A stretch of DNA of 64,000 nucleotides from Sulfurovum sp. (GTDB lineage Bacteria; Campylobacterota; Campylobacteria; Campylobacterales; Sulfurovaceae). The DNA is taken from positions 65,057 to 129,056 of the forward strand of contig NVUY01000005.1 in assembly GCA_002733215.1 (NCBI GenBank). Direction: 5' to 3'. Below, piece after piece: positions 38,002 to 47,440 of this stretch; position 1 is the stretch's first letter; the number at the start of each line of letters is the position of its first letter. Under the pieces are notes generated by a model, which saw only the letters and a list, made by a program, of their open reading frames with translations, was not told the origin of the DNA and ran no database searches. A program made the translations under genes and the position numbers.

Positions 38002-38397
38002 CTATTTCTTTATTGTTCCATCTGTTAATGGGTTCCAACTATTGTCTATTAATAAATTTTTATCACATTTATTCAACTCGAACTTCTTTAACTGCTCTTC
38101 AGTCTTCCTCTTATCCATTTCATATTCCTCTGGATTATTGTTATTTTCCGAGCTAAAGTATCTTAGGGCTTTTATGTAGTCTGCCGTCTTTTCACATGGT
38201 GTTTTGATTATTTGTGCATAGCTGGTGCTTTTGATTTCCGGTAGTATCACAAACATTAAGAGCCCTATTGAGATTACAGGAAGCAGCCAAGCAAGTAATG
38301 ATCTTTTTACTGGTTGTCGTTCTCCACAATGTGGACATACTTTTGCCTTTTGGCTTACTCCCCTACCACACTCTTTACATATATATAATTTTACCAT
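38002..38397 (-). CDS. Zinc-ribbon membrane protein
   Basis: YICKECGRGVSQKAKVCPHCGERQPVKRSLLAWLLPVISIGLLMFVIL. Confidence 0.75.
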   Translation of the reverse strand: MVKLYICKECGRGVSQKAKVCPHCGERQPVKRSLLAWLLPVISIGLLMFVILPEIKSTSYAQIIKTPCEKTADYIKALRYFSSENNNNPEEYEMDKRKTEEQLKKFELNKCDKNLLIDNSWNPLTDGTIKK

Positions 38398-38725
38398 TCC
38401 TTATCCTTTGATATTTTAAATATCAAACTATACCTAATTTAAAAATACAAGAAGGTCATATTTATAATCTTTGTTTTCTATTTTATGCCTAAACCCTTGC
38501 ATTTTTTAGGAGGGCGCAAGGTTTTAAGCTCTCACCACCTTTTCTATGCAGTCATATTATATGGTCATATTTGTAAATCTGTTTGAGTTGCATCATTATA
38601 GTTTTAAAATAGTCAAGAGCATTATTACGCATTACATAGACGCTTACTTTCATGTACCCTATGCTCCCTTCTCCATAGTAATGTCAAAAAGTAGTATAAT
38701 ATAGATGTGTGAGAAAGGATACAGC

Positions 38726-38935
38726 ATGACACCTCAAGAACAAGAAATAAAAATGATGCGCGGTGAGATCACAAAAGAGATGAGAGCAGTCTTTAAAGTA
38801 AATATGAAAGTGTTTGACTGGGATATACCAGAAAATGACGATAGAAGATCTGCCGAGCTGATATTGAGAGTGATGCAGGATGCTTTAGATAACTTAAAAA
38901 CAGAAATTTCAAACGGAAAGTATGATAATTATTAA
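38726..38935 (+). CDS. Small hypothetical protein
   Basis: MTPQEQEIKMMRGEITKEMRAVFKVNMKVFDWDIPEND; co-oriented with next ORFs. Confidence 0.5.
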   Translation: MTPQEQEIKMMRGEITKEMRAVFKVNMKVFDWDIPENDDRRSAELILRVMQDALDNLKTEISNGKYDNY

Positions 38936-38952
38936 AATAAAAGGGAGTTAAA

Positions 38953-39159
38953 ATGAGTACAAGCAATTTAAAACATTTGGAACTGATCAAAGAGAATGTT
39001 GACAGATCAAATTCATTAAGCGAAGAAGAAAAAAGTGACTCTATGAAACGCATCGAACAGTGGTATGCTGAAGATCAGACCTGGGGTACGTTCATCTCTG
39101 AACTGAGTGAAATATCACCCAAGGTCAAATCTATCTTAGCGAACCTGGGGCTTCTTTGA
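38953..39159 (+). CDS. Small hypothetical protein
   Basis: AGGGAG RBS upstream; 68 aa. Confidence 0.55.
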   Translation: MSTSNLKHLELIKENVDRSNSLSEEEKSDSMKRIEQWYAEDQTWGTFISELSEISPKVKSILANLGLL

Positions 39160-39245
39160 TTTGAAAAATATGACAATATGACATATTTTTACTGCTATAT
39201 CTAAAAACATACTATGATAACCCTATACAAATCAGGAGGTACAAG

Positions 39246-39572
39246 GTGGAAGGTATGATAAAAGTGAGTTACACAGTGATGTGTAGAAATGATGTGAGCA
39301 AAGAAGTAAGTCTGGTCGATATACTTGCCAATGAAAAGGTGATGAAAGCCATCAAGAGTGAATTTGCTGCGGGACTTAGAAATCTGGTACTCTCACAAAA
39401 AGAAGAGACACAGGTCTTTATCAAAACCCAGAAAGAAGTCTTTGAATTTTCTGCAAGCAAGAATGACTTCGCAGACTTACTGGAATTTGCAGAAGAAGAT
39501 GCACGTAAACATAAACGGCTTAAAAAAGAGTGTGATGGTGTGGAGTTGGTAGATATAATTACAGTAGATTAA
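39246..39572 (+). CDS. Hypothetical protein (GTG start)
   Basis: AGGAGG RBS upstream of GTG; 108 aa. Confidence 0.55.
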   Translation: MEGMIKVSYTVMCRNDVSKEVSLVDILANEKVMKAIKSEFAAGLRNLVLSQKEETQVFIKTQKEVFEFSASKNDFADLLEFAEEDARKHKRLKKECDGVELVDIITVD

Positions 39573-39586
39573 GATATACTTTTACT

Positions 39587-42409
39587 ATGGCAAAGAAAAA
39601 TAAAAAATATCTTATAAAACTTAACAATAAAATACGAAACTACTTTAATGGTCAACCTTTTGATGAAGGCATAGCCACGCTTGATGAAGACAAACTCATA
39701 GAGCTCATCATGCTCCTTGAGATCACCCTTCCCGCTCATACACGTGAAGATATGGTACGTACACTTAGGCGTATCTGGAGTGAAGAAGGTGCGGGCACAA
39801 GAGAGATGATAGTCTCCTACTTAACACAAAGCTATAAGTCTGTACATCACGGAGGCAGAGAAAAACGCCCTTTGGACAAGGTAGAAAAAATACTTCAACT
39901 CTTGGAAGGTGTTGATCATAGCAGTCATGAAGAGAACTTACTTCTGGAAGCATTTATAGACATCAAAAGCTCCAAGATAACAGAAGAAAAAGTACGCTCC
40001 AAACTTGCTTATTTACGTATCAAGACAAGACTCCATTCACTTGAAAAATCTTTAGAAGTACAGTTCAATTCAACTAATGAAATGGAGTTTTACCACAGCT
40101 TTACTTTTGAGCTGAAAAGCTTTGACTTTAATAAATTACTTTTATGTAGAACCGAGTCACTGGGGATGGATGATCTATGGGAATTAAACGAAAAAGAAAT
40201 CACTGAAAACCTGGAGGCTCTAAAAGTAAAAACTATCGCCAAAAAGACTCTGGAATTAAATGATTTTCTAAACCATTTAAAAAGTATTGAACACCCTTAT
40301 TTAACGGAGAAAGAGATAAATACTTCACTTAAAAGTATGTCTCCTGATTCACTACTCTACCATGCCCCTGTTGAACTGGAAAGTATTGAAAAGATATTAA
40401 TTAATATTAGTGATAAATATGAAGTCTTTGAAAGTACGGATCACATCATTATAGAGAAAGAAAAAAATCATGATCTCTTTGGTACTACACTCTATTATGA
40501 CACTTCTGTTTCCTACGAAAAACCTTTCTTTTACAGCCTCATTTGGAGGGGTGAAGATCTTCCTGTAAAAGAAGATATCAACAGAGTAAATGATGATCTT
40601 TTGGCACACTTTAAAGTTGCTATCGATGATGTGTTGGAAGATATGAAAGAAGAGAGTGAAAAACTGGAGTTGGAAGAAGAAAAACTGCATGAGTTCATCG
40701 TACGTTTTGTAGAACCGCAAATACGTTCCTCTACCACTCTGAAATTTAAAGAAAAAAGTAAGCGTCGTATACTCTTTCACTTTGGTGAGTATATCAAACC
40801 CTTGCTTGCCAAACAAAAACGTGAAGAACTGCTTGCCAAGACCATCCGTGATTTTAAAAACCTCTTCCCTCTTGCACGTGAACTCAAACGTAAAATAGTT
40901 TTCCATGTAGGGCCTACCAACTCAGGGAAAACTTATACGGCACTCAAAGAGTTGGAAGCTGCAACGACAGGGTATTACCTTGCACCACTGCGTCTCCTCG
41001 CCCTTGAAGGCTATGAAAACCTGAAAAAAGAAGGCGTGGCAGTATCACTCATCACAGGAGAAGAAGAGATCATAGACGAAGAGTCCACCCATATCTCTTC
41101 CACCATAGAGATGATGAACGGTGCCGTTGATGTCGATGTCTGTGTCATAGACGAGATACAGATGATATCTGACCGTGACAGAGGTTGGGCATGGGCCAAT
41201 GCACTGATGGGTGTCCCTGCCAAGAAGGTTATACTTACGGGATCAAGTAATGCCTTGCATGCTGTAGAAGAGTTGTGTGAGTACCTGGGTGAAGCGTTGG
41301 AAGTGATTCATTTTGAACGTAAAAATGAACTCGAAATGATGAGTAGACCTACTTCTATGAAAAAGATCGAACCTCAAACCGCAGTCGTAGCCTTTTCCAG
41401 GCGTGAAGTACTCTCACTCAAACAACAACTTTCAGAAAGATACTCAGTCTCTGTAGTGTATGGAAATCTCTCTCCTGAGGTCAGACGTGAAGAAGCCAGA
41501 CGATTTAGGGAAGGTGAAAGCCAGATACTCGTCTCCACTGATGCCATAGCCATGGGGCTCAACCTCCCTATTAAAACTTTGCTCTTTGCCAAAGACAACA
41601 AGTTTGACGGTTTGCGCCGTCGTGAACTTCTCCCTAGCGAAGTGGCGCAGATATCGGGTCGTGCAGGTCGTTACGGTTTTGAAGAGAAAGGCTATGTAGG
41701 TACACTCGAAGAGAACGCCTTGGAGACCATCACCAAAGCCTTTTATGCTCCCCTCCCGGACATTGAACTGCCCGTTTCTGTTATGGCAAGTCTGGAGCAT
41801 GTCATGCTCATAGGTGAGATCCTGGAAACTGATGACATCATGGATATCCTGACATTTTTTGCAGACAACATGGAGTTTGAAGGCCCTTTTGTGGCGGCGA
41901 ACATAGACTCCATGCTTGAGATAGCTACCATCGTCAGTGAATACACCCTTGATCTGAAAACACGTTTTTTCCTCTCCTGTGCTCCTGCAAGTATCTCCTC
42001 GCCGTACATAGAGTCTGTATTTCACCGTTACATCAAGCAGATCGAAGCTGGAGATAAAGTACTCTACATCCCTCCACGAGACCTGCCTGCATTTGCCCAA
42101 ACCAATGATATGCTGCTCAACGCAGAAGACAGAGTCAGAGAGATCTCGCTTTATCTTTGGCTCTCATTCAAATTCCCTGACATTTTTGAAGACACGGAGA
42201 AAGCCATACAGGCCAGAGTAAGACTCAACAACTTCATAGAAAACTCACTGCGTCAAGGACACTTTACAAAGACTTGTAGAAGATGTGGGAAAGTACTTGA
42301 TTTTTCTTACCGTTTTTCCATCTGTGACAGCTGTCATGGAAAGAATAAACGCGGAACAGGCGGCTCTTCTTCTCCACGGGGTGGGTATAGAGGTCGAAGA
42401 AGAAGGTGA
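39587..42409 (+). CDS. SUV3-like (degradosome-type) RNA helicase
   Basis: KIVFHVGPTNSGKTYTALKELEAATTGYYLAPLRLLALEGYENL, VCVIDEIQMISDRDRGWAWANALMG, DAIAMGLNLPIKTLLFA, QISGRAGRYG. Confidence 0.88.
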   Translation: MAKKNKKYLIKLNNKIRNYFNGQPFDEGIATLDEDKLIELIMLLEITLPAHTREDMVRTLRRIWSEEGAGTREMIVSYLTQSYKSVHHGGREKRPLDKVEKILQLLEGVDHSSHEENLLLEAFIDIKSSKITEEKVRSKLAYLRIKTRLHSLEKSLEVQFNSTNEMEFYHSFTFELKSFDFNKLLLCRTESLGMDDLWELNEKEITENLEALKVKTIAKKTLELNDFLNHLKSIEHPYLTEKEINTSLKSMSPDSLLYHAPVELESIEKILINISDKYEVFESTDHIIIEKEKNHDLFGTTLYYDTSVSYEKPFFYSLIWRGEDLPVKEDINRVNDDLLAHFKVAIDDVLEDMKEESEKLELEEEKLHEFIVRFVEPQIRSSTTLKFKEKSKRRILFHFGEYIKPLLAKQKREELLAKTIRDFKNLFPLARELKRKIVFHVGPTNSGKTYTALKELEAATTGYYLAPLRLLALEGYENLKKEGVAVSLITGEEEIIDEESTHISSTIEMMNGAVDVDVCVIDEIQMISDRDRGWAWANALMGVPAKKVILTGSSNALHAVEELCEYLGEALEVIHFERKNELEMMSRPTSMKKIEPQTAVVAFSRREVLSLKQQLSERYSVSVVYGNLSPEVRREEARRFREGESQILVSTDAIAMGLNLPIKTLLFAKDNKFDGLRRRELLPSEVAQISGRAGRYGFEEKGYVGTLEENALETITKAFYAPLPDIELPVSVMASLEHVMLIGEILETDDIMDILTFFADNMEFEGPFVAANIDSMLEIATIVSEYTLDLKTRFFLSCAPASISSPYIESVFHRYIKQIEAGDKVLYIPPRDLPAFAQTNDMLLNAEDRVREISLYLWLSFKFPDIFEDTEKAIQARVRLNNFIENSLRQGHFTKTCRRCGKVLDFSYRFSICDSCHGKNKRGTGGSSSPRGGYRGRRRR

Positions 42410-42560
42410 AGGACAAAATGTCCTTTTATTGGGCTATTTGACAAATCAAGGAACACTTTGTTGAAATAACGGCTATTATCTGTCTAAAATGACATTAGTA
42501 ATTATTATAATACTCTACATATCCATGATATAACTTCTATTTTGGCTATTTGCATCATTA

Positions 42561-42630
42561 TCAGAACATTTTGATATACTCCTAATACGAAATAACGTAA
42601 TAGCAGGACATTGTGTTCCGTTAATAAATA
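42561..42630 (+). promoter_or_regulatory. Leader repeat copy 3: promoter/attI-like segment upstream of cassette array 2
   Basis: Contains TATACT (42575-42580), GGACATTGTGTTCC and AATAAATAGTTGCACGCA; homologous to 12817-12887. Confidence 0.55.
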
Positions 42631-42663
42631 GTTGCACGCACCCGCGGAGCGGATGCGTGCAAC
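42631..42663 (+). repeat. 33-nt hairpin at head of array 2
   Basis: GTTGCACGCA-CCCGC-GGA-GCGGA-TGCGTGCAAC, homologous to 12888-12920. Confidence 0.85.
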
Positions 42664-42697
42664 GGGCGTGCTGATCACTGAGCGCGCCCGTTGTGTG
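42657..42697 (+). repeat. attC-like site D
   Basis: GTGCAAC-GGGCG-TGCTGATCACTGAGCG-CGCCC-GTTGTGTG. Confidence 0.6.
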
Positions 42698-42779
42698 ACT
42701 AAATAAACTTTAAATCAACCTTCAGCTAAAATACCAAATATAAACTTTACAGATATAATAAAAATACATTGGAAAACAG

Positions 42780-44822
42780 ATGGCACAATCAATAGAACCA
42801 AATATTACAGAGTTAGCAAATGGCTGGCTAAAATCTTATGGGTTAGATTATAAACTTGAACAAGAATCTTTTAATTCAAACCTTACAAATGAGCATCAAA
42901 TAGATAAAGCTCTTAAAGAGTACGAATCAAAAGGTGGAGGAAAAGGGGGTAACAGACCTGATACAAAACTATTAAGAGCAGATAAAAATTCAAATTACTT
43001 TCCAATACTCATTGAATACAAAGGGCTTAAAGGTAAATTAGAAAAGCTTAACTCTGATGCACAAGTTGAAAATAAAACAGCCAAAAGTGAACCAAATTAT
43101 AAAAATATAAAAGAGTTTGCTGTAAATGGTGCAGTTCATTATGCAAATGCACTCTTACATCATACTAGCTACACTGATATTATTGCTGTTGGTATGACGG
43201 GCCATACAGATGCAAAGGGTGACATTCAACATCAAATCGGTGTCTATTTTGTCTCAAAAAGCAACCTCGGAGTTGGACAAAAAGTTGGAGATTTTTCAGA
43301 TTTTTCTTTTTTAGCAGATGAAAATTTTGATAGCTTTATTGAAAAAGTAAAAAACTTACATCTCTCGTCAGATGAGCTAGACGAACTCAAAGCACAAAAA
43401 GAGAAAGAGATTGATGCTAGTTTAGTGAAACTAAACAATCACATCTATGAAAATGAAAAAGGCTTGGGAGAAAATGACCGTGTTTATCTTGTGGCGGCTT
43501 CCATTATCGCTACTATTGGCATACCGAACAAAGTTCCTGTTCTTGAAAAAGATGATTTAAAATCACAAACATATTCTGGTGGAACAGATGGTGATATTAT
43601 CATTCGTAGAATTACCGCTTTTTTAAACGAAAAGGGCATTCCTCAAGAGAAGAAAGAGTTAATTATAAGAACACTTTCTAACACACTTTTAACTGAAAAT
43701 ATCAATAAAGTACAAGATGGTGAGAGTCAACTTAAACGAGTATTTTCAAAAATTATGGATGACATAGGGATATATTATAAAATTGGTTTAACAACTGACT
43801 TTACGGGCAAACTATTTAATGAGATGTATGGATGGCTTGGTTTTACACAAGACAAACTCAATGATGTAGTTTTAACTCCCTCTTATATTGCTTCTACCTT
43901 AGTAAAGCTTGCAAGAGTAAACAAAGACTCTTATGTGTGGGATTTTGCCACAGGTTCAGCTGGACTTTTGGTTGCGGCCATGAATGAGATGTTAATAGAT
44001 GCCAAAAATAGTATTACTTCACCTGATGAACTTACTCAAAAAGAGATGAAAATAAAAGCAGAACAACTTCTAGGCTTAGAGTTACTCTCTAGTGTCTATA
44101 TGCTGGCAATCTTAAACATGATTTTAATGGGTGATGGAAGCTCCAATATTTTAAACAAAGATTCATTGGTAGATTTTGATGGAAATTATGGTTTTGGAAA
44201 AACTGATGAAAAATTTCCAGCGAATGCCTTTGTCTTAAATCCTCCATACTCAGCAGATGGAAACGGTATGGTTTTTGTCCAAACAGCGCTTAACATGATG
44301 AACAGAGGATATGCCGCAATCATCATTCAAAACTCAGCTGGTTCTGGAAAAGCAAAAGAGTACACTCTAAAAATACTAGAGAAGCATACCTTAGTAGCTA
44401 GTATCAAAATGCCCATAGATATATTTATAGGAAAGGCTAGTGTGCAGACCAATATTTATGTTTTTAAAGTAGGTGAAAAGCACCACAAAGATGAAATGGT
44501 AAAGTTTATAGACTTCTCAAACGATGGCTACGCAAGAAGTAATCGTAAAAAAGCAAGCAACAACTTAAAAGACACAGGCGATGCAAAAGAGCGATACAAA
44601 GAGCTAATAGACTTAGTGCGTTTTGGGAAGAGTAAACTCAATATTTTTAGTGATAAAGAGTACTACGAGGGTAACATAAACCCAACAAGTGGTGCAGACT
44701 GGAATCAATCAGCACCCATAGACACTAAGCCTACTTTGGAAGATTTTAAAAAAAATGTAAGTAATTACTTAGCGTGGGAAGTCTCTACTCTTTTAAAACA
44801 AAGAGGTGATGAGGGAAAGTAG
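42780..44822 (+). CDS. BcgI-like fused restriction endonuclease-methyltransferase (type IIB/IIG-like)
   Basis: N-terminal PD-(D/E)xK-like RPDTKLLRADKNSNYFPILIEYKG; MTase VWDFATGSAGLLVAAMNEM and NPPY (AFVLNPPYSADG). Confidence 0.82.
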   Translation: MAQSIEPNITELANGWLKSYGLDYKLEQESFNSNLTNEHQIDKALKEYESKGGGKGGNRPDTKLLRADKNSNYFPILIEYKGLKGKLEKLNSDAQVENKTAKSEPNYKNIKEFAVNGAVHYANALLHHTSYTDIIAVGMTGHTDAKGDIQHQIGVYFVSKSNLGVGQKVGDFSDFSFLADENFDSFIEKVKNLHLSSDELDELKAQKEKEIDASLVKLNNHIYENEKGLGENDRVYLVAASIIATIGIPNKVPVLEKDDLKSQTYSGGTDGDIIIRRITAFLNEKGIPQEKKELIIRTLSNTLLTENINKVQDGESQLKRVFSKIMDDIGIYYKIGLTTDFTGKLFNEMYGWLGFTQDKLNDVVLTPSYIASTLVKLARVNKDSYVWDFATGSAGLLVAAMNEMLIDAKNSITSPDELTQKEMKIKAEQLLGLELLSSVYMLAILNMILMGDGSSNILNKDSLVDFDGNYGFGKTDEKFPANAFVLNPPYSADGNGMVFVQTALNMMNRGYAAIIIQNSAGSGKAKEYTLKILEKHTLVASIKMPIDIFIGKASVQTNIYVFKVGEKHHKDEMVKFIDFSNDGYARSNRKKASNNLKDTGDAKERYKELIDLVRFGKSKLNIFSDKEYYEGNINPTSGADWNQSAPIDTKPTLEDFKKNVSNYLAWEVSTLLKQRGDEGK

Positions 44823-44881
44823 AGTCCCCACTTAACGAAAAATTAGAAAATGTTGAGTGGGGAGAATTTAGATTAGGGGAT

Positions 44882-45946
44882 TTGTTTGAGATTTTGACAA
44901 CGAAAAAAAAGTTCAATGCAATTGATGTGCAATTTGGTGGTAAATACAGATATATTGCACGTGGAGAAAAAAATAATGGTATTCGAGGCTATATTACAAA
45001 AGATGTAAAATATCTAAATGAAGCCAATACAATTTCATTTGGGCAAGATACAGCTACAATGTTTTATCAAAATAAGCCATATTTTACTGGTGACAAGATT
45101 AAAATATTTCACCCTAAAAATCATATAAAACTAAATAAAGATAATGCACAATTATTTATAACTACTATGAATAAAACTTTTTCAAGTTTTAGTTGGGGAA
45201 GTAGTTCATATAATGTTTCCATTTTAAATGAAACTAAAATCAAACTTCCCATTGAAAATGGGGAGATAAATTTTTCTTTTATGGAAAACTTTATAAAAGA
45301 ACTAGAATCAGAACGAATAGCCCAGCTAGAAGCCTATCTATTAGCTAGTGGATTGAAAGACTACACTTTAACTGCACAAGAACAAAAAGTATTAGATAAT
45401 TTTGAAAATATTGAATGGGAGGAGTTTAGACTCGGAGCTTTATTTGAAAAAATAAAGACAAAAAAATTATCTTTCAAAGCAGATGAACTACCAAAACAGA
45501 TAATAGGAAAATATACACTTCCCTGTCTCACATCTAGCTTCCAAAACCAAGGATTAAACTATTTTGCACCTAAAGATGGGGCAACTATTTTAAAGAATGT
45601 AATTTCGATTCCTTCAAATAGCGATATTTATCGAGCTTACTTCCAATCAAATGAATTTACAGTTTTATCTGATGCTTATGCAATTAATTGGGTTTATGGT
45701 GATGCACAACTATCTCCTAATCAGTATTTATTTACAGTTCCATGTATCAATAAAGTAACAGATTTATCTATATATTCATACAAAAATAAATTGGGTGGTT
45801 GGAATGTTGTAAGAAATAAACACATTCAATTACCTATCAAAAATGATAAACCTGATTATAAAATAATGGACACTCTTATTTCTGCCATTCAGAAATTGAT
45901 AATCAAAGATGTTGTTTTATACACTAATAAAAAAGTAGGTACATAA
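44882..45946 (+). CDS. BcgI-like specificity subunit S (true N-terminus probably upstream; see findings)
   Basis: FGGKYRYIARGEKNNGIRGYI, TISFGQDTATMFYQNKPYFTGDKIKIFHPK; second half repeats FENIEWEEFRLGALFEKIKTKK. Confidence 0.85.
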   Translation: MFEILTTKKKFNAIDVQFGGKYRYIARGEKNNGIRGYITKDVKYLNEANTISFGQDTATMFYQNKPYFTGDKIKIFHPKNHIKLNKDNAQLFITTMNKTFSSFSWGSSSYNVSILNETKIKLPIENGEINFSFMENFIKELESERIAQLEAYLLASGLKDYTLTAQEQKVLDNFENIEWEEFRLGALFEKIKTKKLSFKADELPKQIIGKYTLPCLTSSFQNQGLNYFAPKDGATILKNVISIPSNSDIYRAYFQSNEFTVLSDAYAINWVYGDAQLSPNQYLFTVPCINKVTDLSIYSYKNKLGGWNVVRNKHIQLPIKNDKPDYKIMDTLISAIQKLIIKDVVLYTNKKVGT

Positions 45947-46956
45947 TGAAAAACTTAAGCATAAAAGATGAACTAACAGAATTTTTACTTTACACAACTA
46001 AAGAGAGTGATGTAAAAGTAGAGATTTTTATGCATAACGAAACTGTTTGGCTACCTCAAAAGAGAATGGCTGAACTTTTTGGAGTGGATGTTTCAACTAT
46101 AAATGAGCATCTTAAAAACATCTATAAAAGTCATGAACTCGAAGAAGAAGGAACTATTGGGAAATTCCCAATAGTTCAAACTGAGGGCAAGAGAGAGGTA
46201 AAAAGAGAAGTTAATGTCTATAACCTAGATGTTATTCTTTCTGTTGGTTATAGAGTAAACTCATCTAAGGCTACACAGTTTCGTATATGGGCTACAAAGA
46301 TTTTAAGAGAGTACATCATCAAAGGTTTTGCCATGAATGATGACAGACTTAAAAATGGTCAACACTTCGGAAAAGACTACTTTAGAGAACTTCTTGAACG
46401 AGTTCGTTCTATTCGAGCAAGTGAAAGACGAATCTATCAACAAATCACAGATATATTTTCTGAGTGTAGTTTTGATTATGATAAAAATTCCCAAACTACA
46501 AAAGATTTTTATGCAACTGTGCAAAATAAGTTTCACTTTGCCATTACAGGTAAAACTGCTGCTGAAATTGTATATGAAAATGCTGATATTAAAAAACCAA
46601 ATATGGGTTTAACTTCTTGGGAAAACTCGCCAGATGGAAGAGTGCTAAAATCAGATACAAGCATAGCAAAAAACTATCTTCAAGAAGATGATATTAAAAA
46701 ACTTGAGAGAACTATAGGTGCGTACTTTGACTATATTGAAAGAATTATTGAAAATAGACAAGAACTTAGTATGAAAGCTGTAAGTGAATCAGTCAATAAA
46801 TTTTTAGAATTTAATGAGTTTAAAATTCTGGAAGGAAAAGGTAAAATATCCCATTTACAAGCTAAAGAAAAAGCTTCGAAAGAGTATGAAGAGTTTAATA
46901 AAATACAAAAAATTGAATCTGACTTTGATAAAGAGATGAAGAAGTTACTGAGTTAA
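45946..46956 (+). CDS. RhuM-family protein
   Basis: VKVEIFMHNETVWLPQKRMAELFGVDVSTINEHLKNIYKSHEL...KREVNVYNLDVILSVGYRVNSSKATQFRIWATKILREYIIKGF. Confidence 0.93.
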   Translation: MKNLSIKDELTEFLLYTTKESDVKVEIFMHNETVWLPQKRMAELFGVDVSTINEHLKNIYKSHELEEEGTIGKFPIVQTEGKREVKREVNVYNLDVILSVGYRVNSSKATQFRIWATKILREYIIKGFAMNDDRLKNGQHFGKDYFRELLERVRSIRASERRIYQQITDIFSECSFDYDKNSQTTKDFYATVQNKFHFAITGKTAAEIVYENADIKKPNMGLTSWENSPDGRVLKSDTSIAKNYLQEDDIKKLERTIGAYFDYIERIIENRQELSMKAVSESVNKFLEFNEFKILEGKGKISHLQAKEKASKEYEEFNKIQKIESDFDKEMKKLLS

Positions 46957-46960
46957 AAGA

Positions 46961-47005
46961 CACACAACAAATACGAGGAACGAATAATTTACCTAAAGGA
47001 CAATA
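46961..47005 (+). repeat. Partial attC-like site E (left half plus apex)
   Basis: CACACAACAAATACGAGGAACGAATAATTTACCTAAAGGACAATACC; CACACAAC is the exact complement of GTTGTGTG at 42690; arm resembles sites B and C. Confidence 0.5.
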
Positions 47006-47102
47006 CCTCATGAATATTTTTATTTTTTAATATGAGTTATTCACACTTAATTCACAAGGTGAAAGTGCTAGACTCAATTTGACTGCAAAAAAAATCTCAT
47101 AT

Positions 47103-47131
47103 TTGACATTTTGCACTATATATCGTATAAT
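47103..47131 (+). promoter_or_regulatory. Perfect-consensus sigma70-type promoter
   Basis: TTGACA (47103-47108) - 17 bp - TATAAT (47126-47131). Confidence 0.85.
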
Positions 47132-47157
47132 AAATACTATACGTCACAGGAGTCAAT

Positions 47158-47400
47158 ATGTCAAGTAAATTAACACTTTATATAGAAGATGAACTGATCA
47201 CTTACGTTAAAAAATATGCAAAAGACCATAAACTCTCTGTTTCTAAAGTGGTCAATAACTTTCTAAATTCTTTACAACAAAAACAAGAAGACAGTACCCC
47301 TATTTCAACACCCATTACCGACTCACTCCTTGGATCAGTTGCTACCTTGGATACAAGTAAAGACGCATACCATAATCATTTAGATGAAAAATATTCATGA
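47158..47400 (+). CDS. DUF6364-like antitoxin
   Basis: MSSKLTLYIEDELITYVKKYAKDHKLSVSKVVNNFLNSLQ; GGAG RBS. Confidence 0.75.
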   Translation: MSSKLTLYIEDELITYVKKYAKDHKLSVSKVVNNFLNSLQQKQEDSTPISTPITDSLLGSVATLDTSKDAYHNHLDEKYS

Positions 47401-47440
47401 AAATTCTGTACTTTATAAATCTGATGTAAGGTTTAAATTT

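Noticed and set aside
39765-42100. Minus-strand ORFs in the SUV3-like gene (including 218 aa at 41444-42100)
   Set aside because: Opposite strong helicase motifs; composition not protein-like.
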